From positions 15,262,501-15,326,500 of the forward strand of contig NC_134281.1 in assembly GCF_949628215.1 (NCBI RefSeq): DNA of 64,000 bases, read 5' to 3'. Of this stretch, positions 9,810-22,567 are shown in pieces (position 1 is the stretch's first letter; every line of letters begins with the position of its first letter). The stretch comes from Phalacrocorax aristotelis. Taxonomy: Eukaryota; Chordata; Aves; Suliformes; Phalacrocoracidae. The translations under genes and the position numbers were made by a program. The notes under the pieces were generated by a model. The model saw only the letters and a program-made list of their open reading frames with translations. It made no database searches and was not told the DNA's origin.

Positions 9810-12800
9810 CAGACTACCTTGGAAATTTCCTCCTGATATATCATGTGTCATTCCCACGTTAAGAGGCAGAATTCTAAAAATATCCAATGTCCCTTAACTG
9901 AACTGCTGTTTCACAAGGAGTCCCTATGTAGTCTTTATATGTTGTGAGAAGGACTGTATCAAGGTATTTATTTATGAAAGCTGAAAAGGAGAATTACTCT
10001 GTCCCACAGCAGGACTGTTATCTATCTCGCACTGAGAGTACACTGTGTACTAATACAGACAGTACAAATTTTAAGGCAGTCTAATTACCTGCAGCCTATA
10101 AATTGACATACTTTCTTAAATGAGCAAGGAAATCTATCTGGTGTACATGCTATCACTTAAAATGTTTTTTGAAGAGCCAGTAGAGGAGTCTTTGAAGATA
10201 AATCCTGCTCTGGTATAAATTTTTTAAAAATACTTAAGTTTTTTTCACCTTTCAATATTTGTTACTATTTTAAATCATTGGGACCCTTCAACTTTAAGAT
10301 GATTATTCTGTTTTATTTGAAGAGTTTTAACATAGGTTGCATCAGGTAGTAAAACTCCAGCCTTAACTTGTGGTTTTATCTTCCCTGTATCTTTTCACTA
10401 GATACGAAATCATCTCCGCTGATACACATTTTTGAAATATGTTACTATATAATCTACATATTATCATTGGGCATTTTTGTATTTTGGACTGTATGCTTTA
10501 GCCATGCATTCCAAACTCTATGTGGATGATATATCTATTCATGACATTGTCTCATTGTATGGACTATATTCTAACTTGCCATGCTTCCATATTGTAATTA
10601 ACTTTTGTAGTTTTATTTACTGATTCTTATCTGCAGAATTTCATGTGAATATTATAATCCAATAATGGGCATCATAGGAGTTTATGTGAAATACCTGAAG
10701 AAATCTAAAGATTATGTTTGCTTTTGCTGCGTGTCCAAAAATATTTTATAAAGTGCATATATTTTTAGGAAGGAGAATATAGGAGGTGATATTTATTTCT
10801 ATAATGCAAGGACTGTTGGAATCCTTGCAGGAAAAACGTTACCAGGCTCTATTTAATTTCCTGATAAATTAATCACCAGTATTCCTAGGTCCTTGACTTA
10901 TAGTTCCAGAGGACTGAATAAAAATGCTTTCAGGCCACATGCATCTCTCCTAAGCATCATGAAACGCTGTAGCATTTCAATTGCTCATTAATTAAACTTT
11001 CTAATAGCCTATATAAGCAAGGTAAGAGGATGAGATTTCGGTGGGAGGTAGGTGTTATGAAAGTCCCATCAGGTGTCTGTCTTAATCTCCAGACACATAA
11101 ATACCTTGAGCCTTGAGCGACTTAAGAGAACAAGTGCCATTGATTTTTTCAATCACTTACATAGTCATGAAAGCCCCACTCAGAATTGGTATGCTTGTTC
11201 TCTAAGGTGGATAAATGGATTGGCATAATGATTAAATTCAACATCGTTAGTGATCGCTTCTGGAAGCTAGAACAGTGGGGTTTTGGCCTGGGATTGGGTT
11301 TGTAAATGCATTTACTATTCAAATGCAGCTGAGAGGGTCCCCCAAGAATACATTTCTTTGGGACTTGTGTATAGAATGTAGTCAGATTTGTATTTGGCAT
11401 GGTTGCTCCATGGGAAAATATTTTTTTAAGTAGTTGAATATACAGCAAGTGTGGTTTGAGTCCCTTAATCTCTGGGTTTTTAACCGGAGATTTTGGGGGA
11501 AGGGATTCCCAAACCTTTCTAGAATAACATAACATTCATAGAAAGTGTATCCTTTTACCCTCCAGCGACAGACAGAAATCAGAATCCTTCCTCTTAATAC
11601 CTGTATGTAGTTTCTCTGGGATATCCAGCCATTGCAGATGTAGTAAAGTAAATCAGGAATGTCCTTAAGGTGTATTTAATTTTTCTTAATGAAATGCAGT
11701 AGTTTGAACTACAGAGAAGCTGTGTGCATGGGTGAGCACACAGCGAATCCCTGTCAAGTGCTCTACAGGTGAGCATTGAAACAAAGATGGCTGCTGAAGA
11801 ACAGCAGCCCTCAAAGCATGAATATGTCTTATGTGGTGCCAGACAGGTTCAAATTCATACTTAGTTTTCAGGTCTTCAGAAGTTAAATGGGAAACCTAAA
11901 TAGTTTTGGCCTTGATTCCAATACGTTTTAGGGAATGTAATTGGAAGTTTTTAGACTTTTTTGATTGCTTCCTGCAAAAGCGAAATGATAAAGAGTAATT
12001 ATCAACTTTATGCAATCAAATGCCAGCATGAGTTGGTGTTAATCTTTAGCTAACATACTTGACGATTAATGAAACGAACATATCAACTGTATGCCAAATA
12101 AACTGTTGAAATCAAACAAAATTTTTCTTTCAGGAAAATCAGTTACTTTTTGGCACTGCAATTAATACAGGACTGCATGTTCTGATTTAAAAATAGTATT
12201 CCAAACAGAGGCTTATGTGATGTCTGTAAATTAGAGTTAATAGCTGATATTGTAGATTACTACAGACTAAGAAGTTTTTAAACACTAGAATGTAGCAGAG
12301 GAATGCAGTTCCTGAAACCTGCCTTTGTGGCCAAGAAACATGCAGACCATACACACCCAACTTTTGTTCTCAGTGTGGGGTATTACACACTGCCTCCCTT
12401 CGTATTTATGTATTTACATGATAGTTATGCGTGAGACTGTGTTAATAGGCATTGTCGTCGTGTAACTTGTTACCTTGCAATGACTATTACATGGAAGATT
12501 GGTACTTTTATGTTCTGAAATATACAGTGTAGACCACCAAAAAGCACATAATGTAAAGAAAGTATGTTTTTATTGCATATTTATTGCATTACTGAAGGAC
12601 ATTCAAGAGGAAGACAAACTCAGGAGTAAACCACCCAAATTTGTGTAAAACGAAGCCTACAGTAGTCTTTTCCCTTTGTAACCTTCAACCCCATCATTTT
12701 GATTGGGTTGCAGCCAAATTAATGGGTGGCAAAAATGTCTGTTGCTCCAGTGGAGTTGCACTGTATCAGAACAACAGAATCTTACTTTCCTATTGAGATA

Positions 12801-15800
12801 AACTCTTTAATTAACTAATTGGGCGTTAGAACATTTTCCACAAGTATTTGTGAAGTATTTTCTATATTCAGGTGTCTCGTGCACACCTATGAATATTAAC
12901 CTTTGCATACACCACTGTTTGTAGGAATTATTCACAGATTACAAACTTAACTGAATATTCCAGCAGCCTCTTTTGGAAAAAAAACTTTTTGAAGTGAGCC
13001 TTGCTTCAAAAAGTCAAGTGTACTTGCTGTGTGTTTGTTGTCTGTATGTGGCAAGTAGTACTTCGAAATCGCACATATCTGTGCAAGGTCCCGTCACAGT
13101 CATTTCCTGTCCTGTTTCTTCACATGGCAGCTTAAATGAAAAAAAAATCTCAAATCCATCACATAACTTATTTCAAAGTTTATATGACTAAAAAAGGATT
13201 TATGTGTAGTGTTGTTATAGAATTGGTACAAAGTGTAGAAATAAAATGTATTGCATAGTAAGGCAAAAGGTTATCAAGCAAAGACTGGATTGCAATCTAA
13301 GTTAAGTACCTGAGTGGCTGCAGGTTATTACCAAGTTTTTTTTTTCTACATTCTTACTAGCAAAGAAACAAAACTTCATGGTACTATACTGTAATACACA
13401 GTGATTGTCACACAAAAGAGTTATGTCATATTTCTTACAAATGTATTCCCCATTGAATGTTGGGGAAGAATAAAGCTTGCATCAAAGTAACAATATTATC
13501 TGGTAACAAGACTAGAGTGTTAGTTACATAATGCTAATATGTAGCATCAAGTTCAGATTTTTTAAAAAATGAAATTACTAATGATCACCCTGGTAAGTGA
13601 GGCTGGACCAGTATTTCTTATAGAGGATGTATAATCTTTTTTCCTGAAAGTATGTTTTGATGTAGTTTATAATAAAACACTATAAAAGCAAAGATTGCCA
13701 CTTACATTTAATTCTTGTCAGGAAAGCATCTCCTGCAATGTACCTTTCTCTCCTTCTTTATTCTTCTATACACATATTCTTTTAAAGTGCAACTTATATT
13801 AAGAAGAAAACGTCCATAAATTGTTTAAAAACCCCTAAGATAAAAACAAATCTACCAGTTAAATAGGGAATGTTCATCAGAGCTTGGACAAATCATCATG
13901 CAGAAGATACACTAGGAGAAAGCACTGAAACAATCAAAGTTAAACCAGCTGCAGAAATATAAAAGAAAATGATAGCTTTAGCAAATGAATGCTAGTAATT
14001 ATATTTCCATCACTTTGTATTATATTGTTCGTCTTCTTTGGACAAGATTTAACTTATTCGAAATCTGAACCATTCTGATTTCTAGAACTTAGGCAAAGGG
14101 ACTGTTCAGAAGAACCACTGAGGCAAAGAAAAAGCATATGTTCGTGTTGTAATGGATCATACCTGAAAAGTGAAAGGTATGTTATGAGTTTCTGGGGCTT
14201 CTGGTGTTCAATTTTTAAAACCAAATTTTCAGGGATTTTAGAGTAAGCTTAACACTGAGTTGCATAGCTGCCTCAACTTGGCAAGTGTGGGAAAGTATGA
14301 AGGTGCCTATTTCTTTACAGGAAACACACAGACCTCCGTAGTATTAGAAAACTAATATACATAACAATAATAAAGAAACAGAAAAATAACAGACAATAAT
14401 AAACAAACATTTTGAATGGCAGCATTAATTAGAAATTGTGTGGCTTTGAGAAATCAGCTGAGTTGATTTTTACCTTCAAATGAAACAATGGAAATATAAA
14501 CAGGAGAGGAGATGATTGCCATTTATCTTGCTTTAAGATAAATATATTAATTTATATCCTGTGTATCCATTTATTGTAAACTGGGAAGTGTTACTAAAGG
14601 AGACCGCACCTTCTTTTATGATGTGACATTATCCAGGATGACAGCATGTTAAAAATCGTTTTATCTTGCAATCTGTTAATGTATTGTATACTCTTCCCAA
14701 TTGTTTCTGACTGGGGGGGAGGAAACTATAGAAATTTTACATATGTTAAAATCAGTCAGTGAGGGCAAATATTATACTTTATTGTAACATATCTTAGGAA
14801 AAATAATTAATATACCATTGTGTTATTTAGGGAATACATAATTATTTTGTATATTCAGAAGTTTTGTTAAGATGATTAATCTAGATCACAGCACTTTTGT
14901 GTGATAAGGGAAGAGAAGCACATCCACAAGCCAGAGGCAGATACAAACAAGCAGACGTCTCTACAACCATTTTTAGGATGCTTTTGTATTTTTGCTAATC
15001 TGATTAGGAAAAATCTAAGTAGAATATCAGCAGACTGAATATAAAGCTATTTGTGCTGAGGGATAAATAGTAGGATCTTCTACCAAATTCCTTCATCTAC
15101 CCTTTTCTTTCTACACTGTAAACAATGGCATTTTCATAGGCATTTCCATATTCTCTCGTCCTTCCCTTTATCAGTATCTGGTTCCTTCCCAGAATTTCAA
15201 CACATTCTCTTTTTCCTTCACCCTTGAGCTGTGCATATGATTGGATTCATGGTTATGTTTGGGGGGTAAGTGACAAACTGTTGCAAACTCACCTTCTGGA
15301 TTATCTAGAGTAAGAAGAATATGAAGGAAAAATGTACGTGTCTAGTTAGCACAATTTTCTCTTTGGTACCATGTATTTTTGTCTGGTTGATCATTTATTT
15401 CTTTATGCTCTTTGATGACAGTATTTAAGCCTAAATGTAAAAAAAAAAAGATACGATTGTCCTTTTCCTTGCCATTTTTATAGTCCCTGTAACTGTATGG
15501 AGAGTTCTGTTAGGCAAGCAGAATTTTGTATACATTTTCCAAAGATACTGTTAATATTACAGGTTATACATGATGGTGAATCGGTCCCTCAATTAGTACA
15601 ATGTCATAAATGCTCCCAAATGGGAAGTTTTATTATCGTTTTGCTTTCCCTCCTTCAGAATTTCACAGTTGTAATTACAGTTTGCAATAGGTGAAACTTC
15701 ACAGACTTCTGTAGATTTATAAACTCTGCCCTAACAGTTCCATTTCCAGAAATTCCTATTTATTTCATATTTGTGCGGTACTTTGTAAATCTTTGACTGG

Positions 15801-16451
15801 CTAAGCAGTGCATAAAAAAGTTAACCAAAGCAGTAATAGCCAGTTCAGCTCTGACTAAAATAAATAATTGCAGAAATTGGTTTGTCTTAAAAACCATCAA
15901 CTACACTAAGTTCTGCCCCTTCCTCTAAATTTAACAATAAAAAGGTGTTTAGAATCGGAAATGTTTTGCTTTTATCCTTATGTCTTGTTTTCAACCTGTC
16001 CAACCCTTGGGTATAGCTGAAACAGAAAATGCAGCATAATGGATGGAGATTTAACAAAAAGAAAAGGAGGCCCTGTGCTGATGTAATGCTTTCTCTCATT
16101 TGTTGTACGAGCCTCCCCTTTTGTCAAGTTTTCTGAGCAAAGGTCTTTAATCATAACTTGCTTCTTAAACCGAGTTTGGCTTGAACTTGGATATATTTCA
16201 AAATCATTTTAATAAATCTCAAAAAATGCTACATGCTGAATATTGTCATTTTCATATGTGCTTTAGAATTTCTGAAGATGAAATTCATTTAGATGTAATC
16301 ATTATCAGTCTGAAAAGAGTGTTCATTATATCTGGCAATTATTGTTTTGCAGAAAATTGGGAAAACAGCCTGGATCTCTTGAATGGTTTATGATTCAGTC
16401 CCACTTCATGAGTAAGCTTTGCCAATAGTTTTGTTTCTACCATGAAAACTT

Positions 16452-16505
16452 TATATATATGGGGGGGTGTGTATACACACATACACATATATTAAATATA
16501 TATGG
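16452..16505. repeat. TA/TG-type simple repeat with a G run
   Basis: Alternating TATATA, a run of seven G, GTGTGTATACACACATACACATAT and further TA-rich sequence. The GTGTGTATACACAC core is self-complementary and could form a cruciform or slip during replication. Confidence 0.8.
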
Positions 16506-18605
16506 GGTTGTTCTTGTAAGTATACATACACAAAAATGTGTATAAGTATATACTGTATTTCTTTTCTGTTCTGAAAGCTTGGTACTGTTGAATTAGATAA
16601 GCTTGAGTAGAAACATACCGGCACACTAGTAATTCAGGATATTCCTTTTGAACAGGCAAAGAGACTTTATTAAGAAAAGGAGATAAAAATGTTGCGCCAT
16701 AGCTTTCAAAAAATGTTCTGCGCTTCAAAGAAAAATACACTTATCTAGCTCCTGCAAGATGAGACTGAACTTGTGATGACAAGCGTGACAACGAATCGCC
16801 GTGTTGCTTACTGTAGCTCAAGTCAGTCTAGCCTTCCTTCTGCAGGGATTTTTCTATACTACTGCGATGCAAATGTACATCTGATAGTATTACTCTATTA
16901 TATTCTGGAACAAATGAAATCGACCAGCAATAATTCCAGTATCAACAAGAAATTGCTTCCTACTTGTACAAGTCTTCACAGGTTATAAAAATCTGTCAGT
17001 TTCTAAAAGGGTATTTATAATATTATGTTACACCTGATGTTTTTAATTGAGTGTGCTTTTACAACGTGGTAATTCAGAAGCATGAATTATTGGATCACAG
17101 TAGTAAGAATAAGCCAAATTATGTCACTTTTATGCACACTGAAAAGAAAATAACTTGGCTTTAATGGGATTATTGCCAGACCAATGGAAATTTCTAAGTA
17201 GTATCAGTAAAGTTGCAAAGGAAGAGGCTGCAACACTGACATAGTAATGACTATTTCTGTTTCCAACAGTGATTAAAAATATTTTCCCTGAAATTTTTAT
17301 GAATATTCTTATCCAAGTGTATGTGCATGTGCTTTTTCACTTGTATTTAGGGAGTCAAAATACAGAACTAGATAGATGGTGTGCTACTACTATTCTGTCA
17401 GAAATGCCCAAATAGAATGTCCAAAGATAGTCTGTGAAACTGCCATGTGGCCAGGAGCTAAAACACATTAACTGCTATACCAGAATAATTAGGGTGTAAT
17501 CTTTTCCCTCCCTACTTTGCTTTTCCATTTGCAAAATAGGGCAGTATTATTAAACAATTTGATAGGATTTTTCTTCAAATATGTTAGACTATGCTGTAAG
17601 TGGCATCTCACTTTCAGAGCACGTACCTTGCTCTTGTTTCCTGTAACAAAGAAGAATGCAGTTTCATCTCATCTCTATGGCTACATGGTGTTACACAACA
17701 TGACTTAGAAAATGATAAGAGTTGGGCTTCCCCCCCCATTTTATTGAGGTAAATAAATCCTTTTGTTCAGTCTCAGGGGAAAGCAAAATACTGAAAATAA
17801 TAGTATCAAAAAGGCTACATGGTTCTTTGTGTTTAAGTTATATAATATTTCATAAGTGGTTAACTGGCAACTTGAACTACTGAAGCTTTACACAAAAGCT
17901 ACTTGGAGAGGCATTCCTTACCCAGGCCTTGCTATACACACATCAACCCTGACAGCTGTTGTGTGGAAGGGGTTAACACCTTTTTTCACTTCCATTTCTT
18001 TCCTAAAAAAATAAGTTATTTATTGTGTTTTCTTATTTCATGCTAAGGAAATTAACAATGTAGAGCACTTAAGAACTTATTGAATGGCCTTTAGGTACTT
18101 ACAAAACTTAAATAAGCCAACTAACATCAACATGGAATTAAACTAAACTTTTAAGGCCATTTGAAATGTCATGGAGATCATAAAATGCATACACATTTGA
18201 ATCTGCATTTGGTGAATGAAAAGAAGGTGATGTCTGTGGCACTTAGAACTGATTGTCATGGGTGGAAAATAAAAAGAAAATGAGAAGAATAGGGATTGGG
18301 GTCTGTTGATTGCCTAAAGGGCAGAAGTTACTGAGCAATTAATCAGCAACTGATTTTATGAGAGTTCCAAGCTCAAAAAATATTTTATGGATGCTTCAGA
18401 AATGGTGCTATTTTTTCCTTTGTAATAAGTACGATATGGATTGTGGCAATGAAGACTATCTATTCCCTCCTTCCATCTGTGTTCTACATCCATCTGTCAT
18501 ACTTTATCCCTGTTTAGATTGAAAATGTTCTGGATTTGTGGCAGTGTTTGTATTTACAAACCAAACAACCAATAGGCTGAATGCGACAGAAGCTGTAAGA
18601 CTTAC

Positions 18606-19157
18606 TGTCATGGTTTAACCCCAGTCAGCAGCTAAATACCACACAGCCGCTTGCTCACCCTCCCTCCCAGCCCCCAGTGGGATGGGGAGAGAATCAGAAA
18701 GAAAAAAAAGTAAAACCCATGGGTTGAGAGAAAGACAGTTTAATAGGACAGAAAAGGAAGATAATATAATAATAATGATGATGATAAAAGAATGTACAAA
18801 GCAAGTGATGCACAGTGCAATTGCTTGCCGCCTGCTGACTGACACCCAGTCCATCCTTGAGCAGCAATTGCTGCCCCTGGCCAACTCCCCCAGCTTATGT
18901 ACCGAGCATGACACTATATGGTACGGAATATCCCTTTGGCCAGTTGGGGTCGGCTGTCCTGGCCATACTTCCTCCCAGCTTCTTGTGTACCTGGCAGAGC
19001 AGGGGAAGCTGAAAAGTCCTTGACTAGTGTAAGCACTGCTTAGCAACAACTAAAACGTCGGTGTGTTATCAACATTATTCTCATACTGAATCCAAAACGC
19101 AGCACTGTACCAGCTACCAGGAAGAAAATTAACTCTATCCCAGCTGAAACCAGGACA
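18606..19157 (-). mobile_element. Solo LTR of an avian endogenous retrovirus
   Basis: A 552 bp element that, in minus-strand sense, starts TGTCCTGG and ends CCATGACA, giving the TG...CA ends and near-perfect terminal inverted repeats of an LTR. In order it shares AGCTGGGATAGAGTTAATTT, GTTGATAACACACCGA, CTAGTCAAGGACTTTT, CACAAGAAG, TGGCCAAAGGGATATT and a CTCAACCCA block followed by TTCTGATTCTCTCCCC with the LTR at 62614-63216. Both are therefore one family. No internal retroviral sequence flanks it, so it is a solo LTR left by recombination between two LTRs. The flanks (CTTAC left, CCTAT right) match at only 3 of 5 positions, so a target-site duplication is not convincing. Frames of 113-144 codons inside it are not genes. 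Confidence 0.92.
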
Positions 19158-22100
19158 CCTATTGATATAGTCACTTGGCAATATGATCCCTCCTACAAGT
19201 AAGAGGCCATTTTTGTTATTGGAGTTGCTAAATTCTGGCATCTAATGCTTATCATATTATAGCCAAGAAAAAAACACGATTGCATCCTACCGTCCTTAGG
19301 ACACACCACTTCTGAATAATAACTGATCATCCAAAGAATGGCTGGAAACAACTGGCATCTGAGTGAACAGAATGATGATACTTCCTAAAATGCAAGACTC
19401 AGGCTAATCAATAAATAGATCTTTTTTCCCCAGATGACAAAGCCAAATGTCTAATTGTTACTGTATTTACAAGCTCTATAGTCTTTGCTGAGTCTTGAAT
19501 TTGTTACAAACTGGATATGTACAGAAGAGAAAAAATGGAAATTATTTATCAACTCCCAGTTCAATTTTTTTTAATTTAGTACTATCTTGAATATTATCAC
19601 AGCGGTCAGGTAAGAACAATGGTTTTAGTTCTCTGAGAGAGGCTCTTTTCCCCACATACTTAAGGATTTTTTACTAAAATTACACAAACATTTATTTTTG
19701 ATTCAAAAATACTATTTCACTAAACTGTTAATTTATCCAGGTAAACATATGACAGCACTTTCTAGATAAGAATTGTTCCTTTTCCCTGGAGAGGTATGTA
19801 TTTAATATAAACAGTAATTTAGATAATACTTACTCAAATTATGGCTCATGAACAGGTTGGAAATGTAAATAAATAAATTAGGAAATGTATATATAGCTCA
19901 GAAGTATACTTAATGTATTAATTAAAAAGTATATCAGTAGAGCAGCAGAGGGCAACAAAGTTATTACATGAATCTGCACTCTGAAATGGCACCTTTTTTC
20001 TTTTTTTTTAAATTAAGTTCTGGTTTCTAGTATCTCAACTTTCAACTAGAGAGACTAGACATGAGAATCTTTCTCATATAACTAAGGCAGTATTTTTCAT
20101 GGTGAAAGAAACAGCTCCTTGGCTACGTTGAAAGATTCAGTGGAGATCTTGGTCCTTCACTTACTGCTATTCTTTTCTGTGTGCCAGTACCAGTGTTTCA
20201 TGCTGCCACATGCAGACCTTAACTGGGAACTGATCTGACTAAAAATTTTGTGTAGAGGAAAAATGGAAGCAGAAGTGGGAGGGTAATTTTCTGTGGATCA
20301 CTTTCTTGATTTTCACCGTATAACCATACAAATAGCTATGCTGTCATAATGGAAAAAATTGTGGTGCAGCACCACGTATGAATTGGTAGATCGTTGAGCA
20401 GATGGATAGCAAGGAATGCTAAACCTGGCATTGCTCCTAAAGTAATACATATCAGATTATGCCCTCATTTCTGTCATTGTGGTAGAGATATTTTTTTCCC
20501 TGATAACTGTGATAAGATGAACTCGGGAAATGTCCCATAAAGCAAGAGTAAAAATATAAACCAGGCCGAGAAAAGACCAGCTGGGAGACCAAGAAAAGAC
20601 TGCATCAAAACTCGAACTGCAGCATCACTGCACCTTATCTGAAGAAGCAGTTCCTCAAAAGAAGTAGCTACTTCCCTGGTGATCCTGTTGTCAGATGACA
20701 GAAAACTATGGTATGAACATTTTAAAAAGATTCTGCTGGAATAGAGACTATAACTTCAGGAAAAAGGTACATACTTGTAATCTATGTATTTAGGAATAAA
20801 TGAAATTTTTCCTGTGCACTGGCATGAAGCAGCTTATTATTTTCTTAAAAGAGGTCCCTTTTTAAAAAAATACGCCTTTTTTTTTGTGTAGGAAATGAAG
20901 TCTCAATGTGTTTCTCACTTCATTTGAGCAGTCATAAACTGACATATTAATTCCAGGGCATAGTCTATCTTTGTTTTAAAATCTGTATTAATTTTATCAT
21001 GACAAAATAAGCAATCTGCAGCCATGCTATTCATCTCATCTGACTGGCACGTGAAGTCGATTTCCAGTAAGCTCTATGTGAAGCACATATATTCTCCCCT
21101 AACAATCTGCATTCAGCACAGCACTTCCACCACCATCACTTCCACCAAAAGTAACACCTTTTGATAAATTAACAGTTGAGATTCACTTAGTCTAATTTTA
21201 TATAACAAAATTGTTCAACAGCATATAAAAATGGAAATAATGTTTCAGGCAATTTAAAATTTTTGGATAGCTTCCCTTCAAAATCAGAGCATAAAATGAA
21301 TGTGTCTTATGAAAAGAGGGGACAAAAGGATGAGAGATTCAGTATTGTAAATGAATGAATCTTCAGAATATGTAATAACAAATAGCACTGATAGCAATGT
21401 AATAGCTAGGAACAGTTAATCTAGTGTTCGAGCACAGGAAATGTGCAGCTTTGGGGATACTGGTCCACCTTGGGTTCTACTATAAGAAGTAAAGAGCAAT
21501 CTCAGGGATAATACTGTACCCTAAATTCCATTAAAAACTGACTGCCGGGGTGATTGGTAGAGAGATCATCTCTGTACTTAAAGTGCTGATTATTGCTAGA
21601 ATTGGATTAATAAAAAGTACTTCATCAGTAACTCAGTAGCTTTCACTTATTCTTCCAGTGTCCATTTCATAACCACAACCATAATTCCATTGCAATATGG
21701 GTTTTTTTTTGTTTCTTCTACAAATAAAAATTCTAGTTATTGCAGTATTTTATTCTGGTCTTCCCCCCACCTCTCTCATTCATTTCTTCCTTAGTTAATT
21801 TTGTTCCACTTGCATGTGTCTTAGTCATTTCTATGCCTCTGAAAGTGTTCTACTTTGCAAGCTGATCTCCAAAAAAGCATCTCTTCAGATGCACGCTAAT
21901 TAATATGGATGAGTTTGGTGGCCACAGCTTAAATTTCAAATAGGAACATGCAGATCTTAACTATTTTCTGTTCTATATAAGAACTATGTGATTTTGGAAC
22001 ATCTCAGTTTGAGCTTCGGTAGCATACAAGATTTGTCTTTTAATAACTTGGTGTAGGAGAACTACAGTACCCCAACCGTCTGCTTTAAGCTGAACTCCCT

Positions 22101-22230
22101 GAAGCAGCCAATTTTGTCTTTCAGAACATGGCTGTTGCACATGCTGGGTGCTGATTGCAAGTATTATCTTAAGAGAATCACTTCTCAATATTTAAGAAAA
22201 TTACTCTTCTTTTAAAAGCATTCTTTTGTG

Positions 22231-22567
22231 CTTTTATACTCCTGCTGGCTTCATCGCACCAGGAGGTAACTGACAAATAGCATCATTTAATTCCATGGCT
22301 GCCTTTGCTGCTGCATTGTGTTTGTCAAACAAATTGGGAGGAAGAAGAGGACTGTGAAAAATCAACAACCTGCAGCTTCTCAAGAAGCAAAGAATGTAGC
22401 GTGGCAACAAAAGGAAGACCTGTGCTATAGTGCAACCAGAGTGGTTTGTCCATAACAAGATGGGAGCAGTATTTGAGAAGGACCTGAAACAAAGATTCAT
22501 AGCCTTTGGACACCCTAATGTCCTGCTTTACAGAGAACTCATGAAAAATCAAATGCAGGTAGGAGCC
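22231..22567 (-). pseudogene. Unidentified protein-like segment, possible gene relic
   Basis: I do not recognise this sequence. On the minus strand two overlapping frames (22325-22573 and 22234-22500) have protein-like composition, with little low-complexity sequence and amphipathic Leu/His/Tyr-rich stretches such as LFQVLLKYCSHLVMDKPLW, then KHNAAAKAAMELNDAICQLP in the other frame. The segment begins just after a fair acceptor (TGTCTTGCAG). The two good stretches lie in different frames, as in a frameshifted relic. It could equally be chance in a locally GC-richer patch. Confidence 0.2.

Larger units (their letters stand above)
9325..18605. other. Intergenic, no gene seen
   Basis: AT-rich DNA with simple sequence: a T-rich block with a TTTTA pentamer run at about 9766-9810, and TA/TG-type sequence at 16452-16505. 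The longest frame (11149-11535, minus, 128 codons) has no recognisable domain or splice support. I found no exon, RNA gene, or further CR1 or LTR copy. Confidence 0.55.

Noticed and set aside
11149..11535. 128-codon minus-strand intergenic frame
   Set aside because: No recognisable domain, no splice or promoter context; likely chance.
18615..19049. 113- and 144-codon frames at the solo LTR
   Set aside because: They lie inside an LTR on opposite strands; LTRs of this kind do not encode protein.
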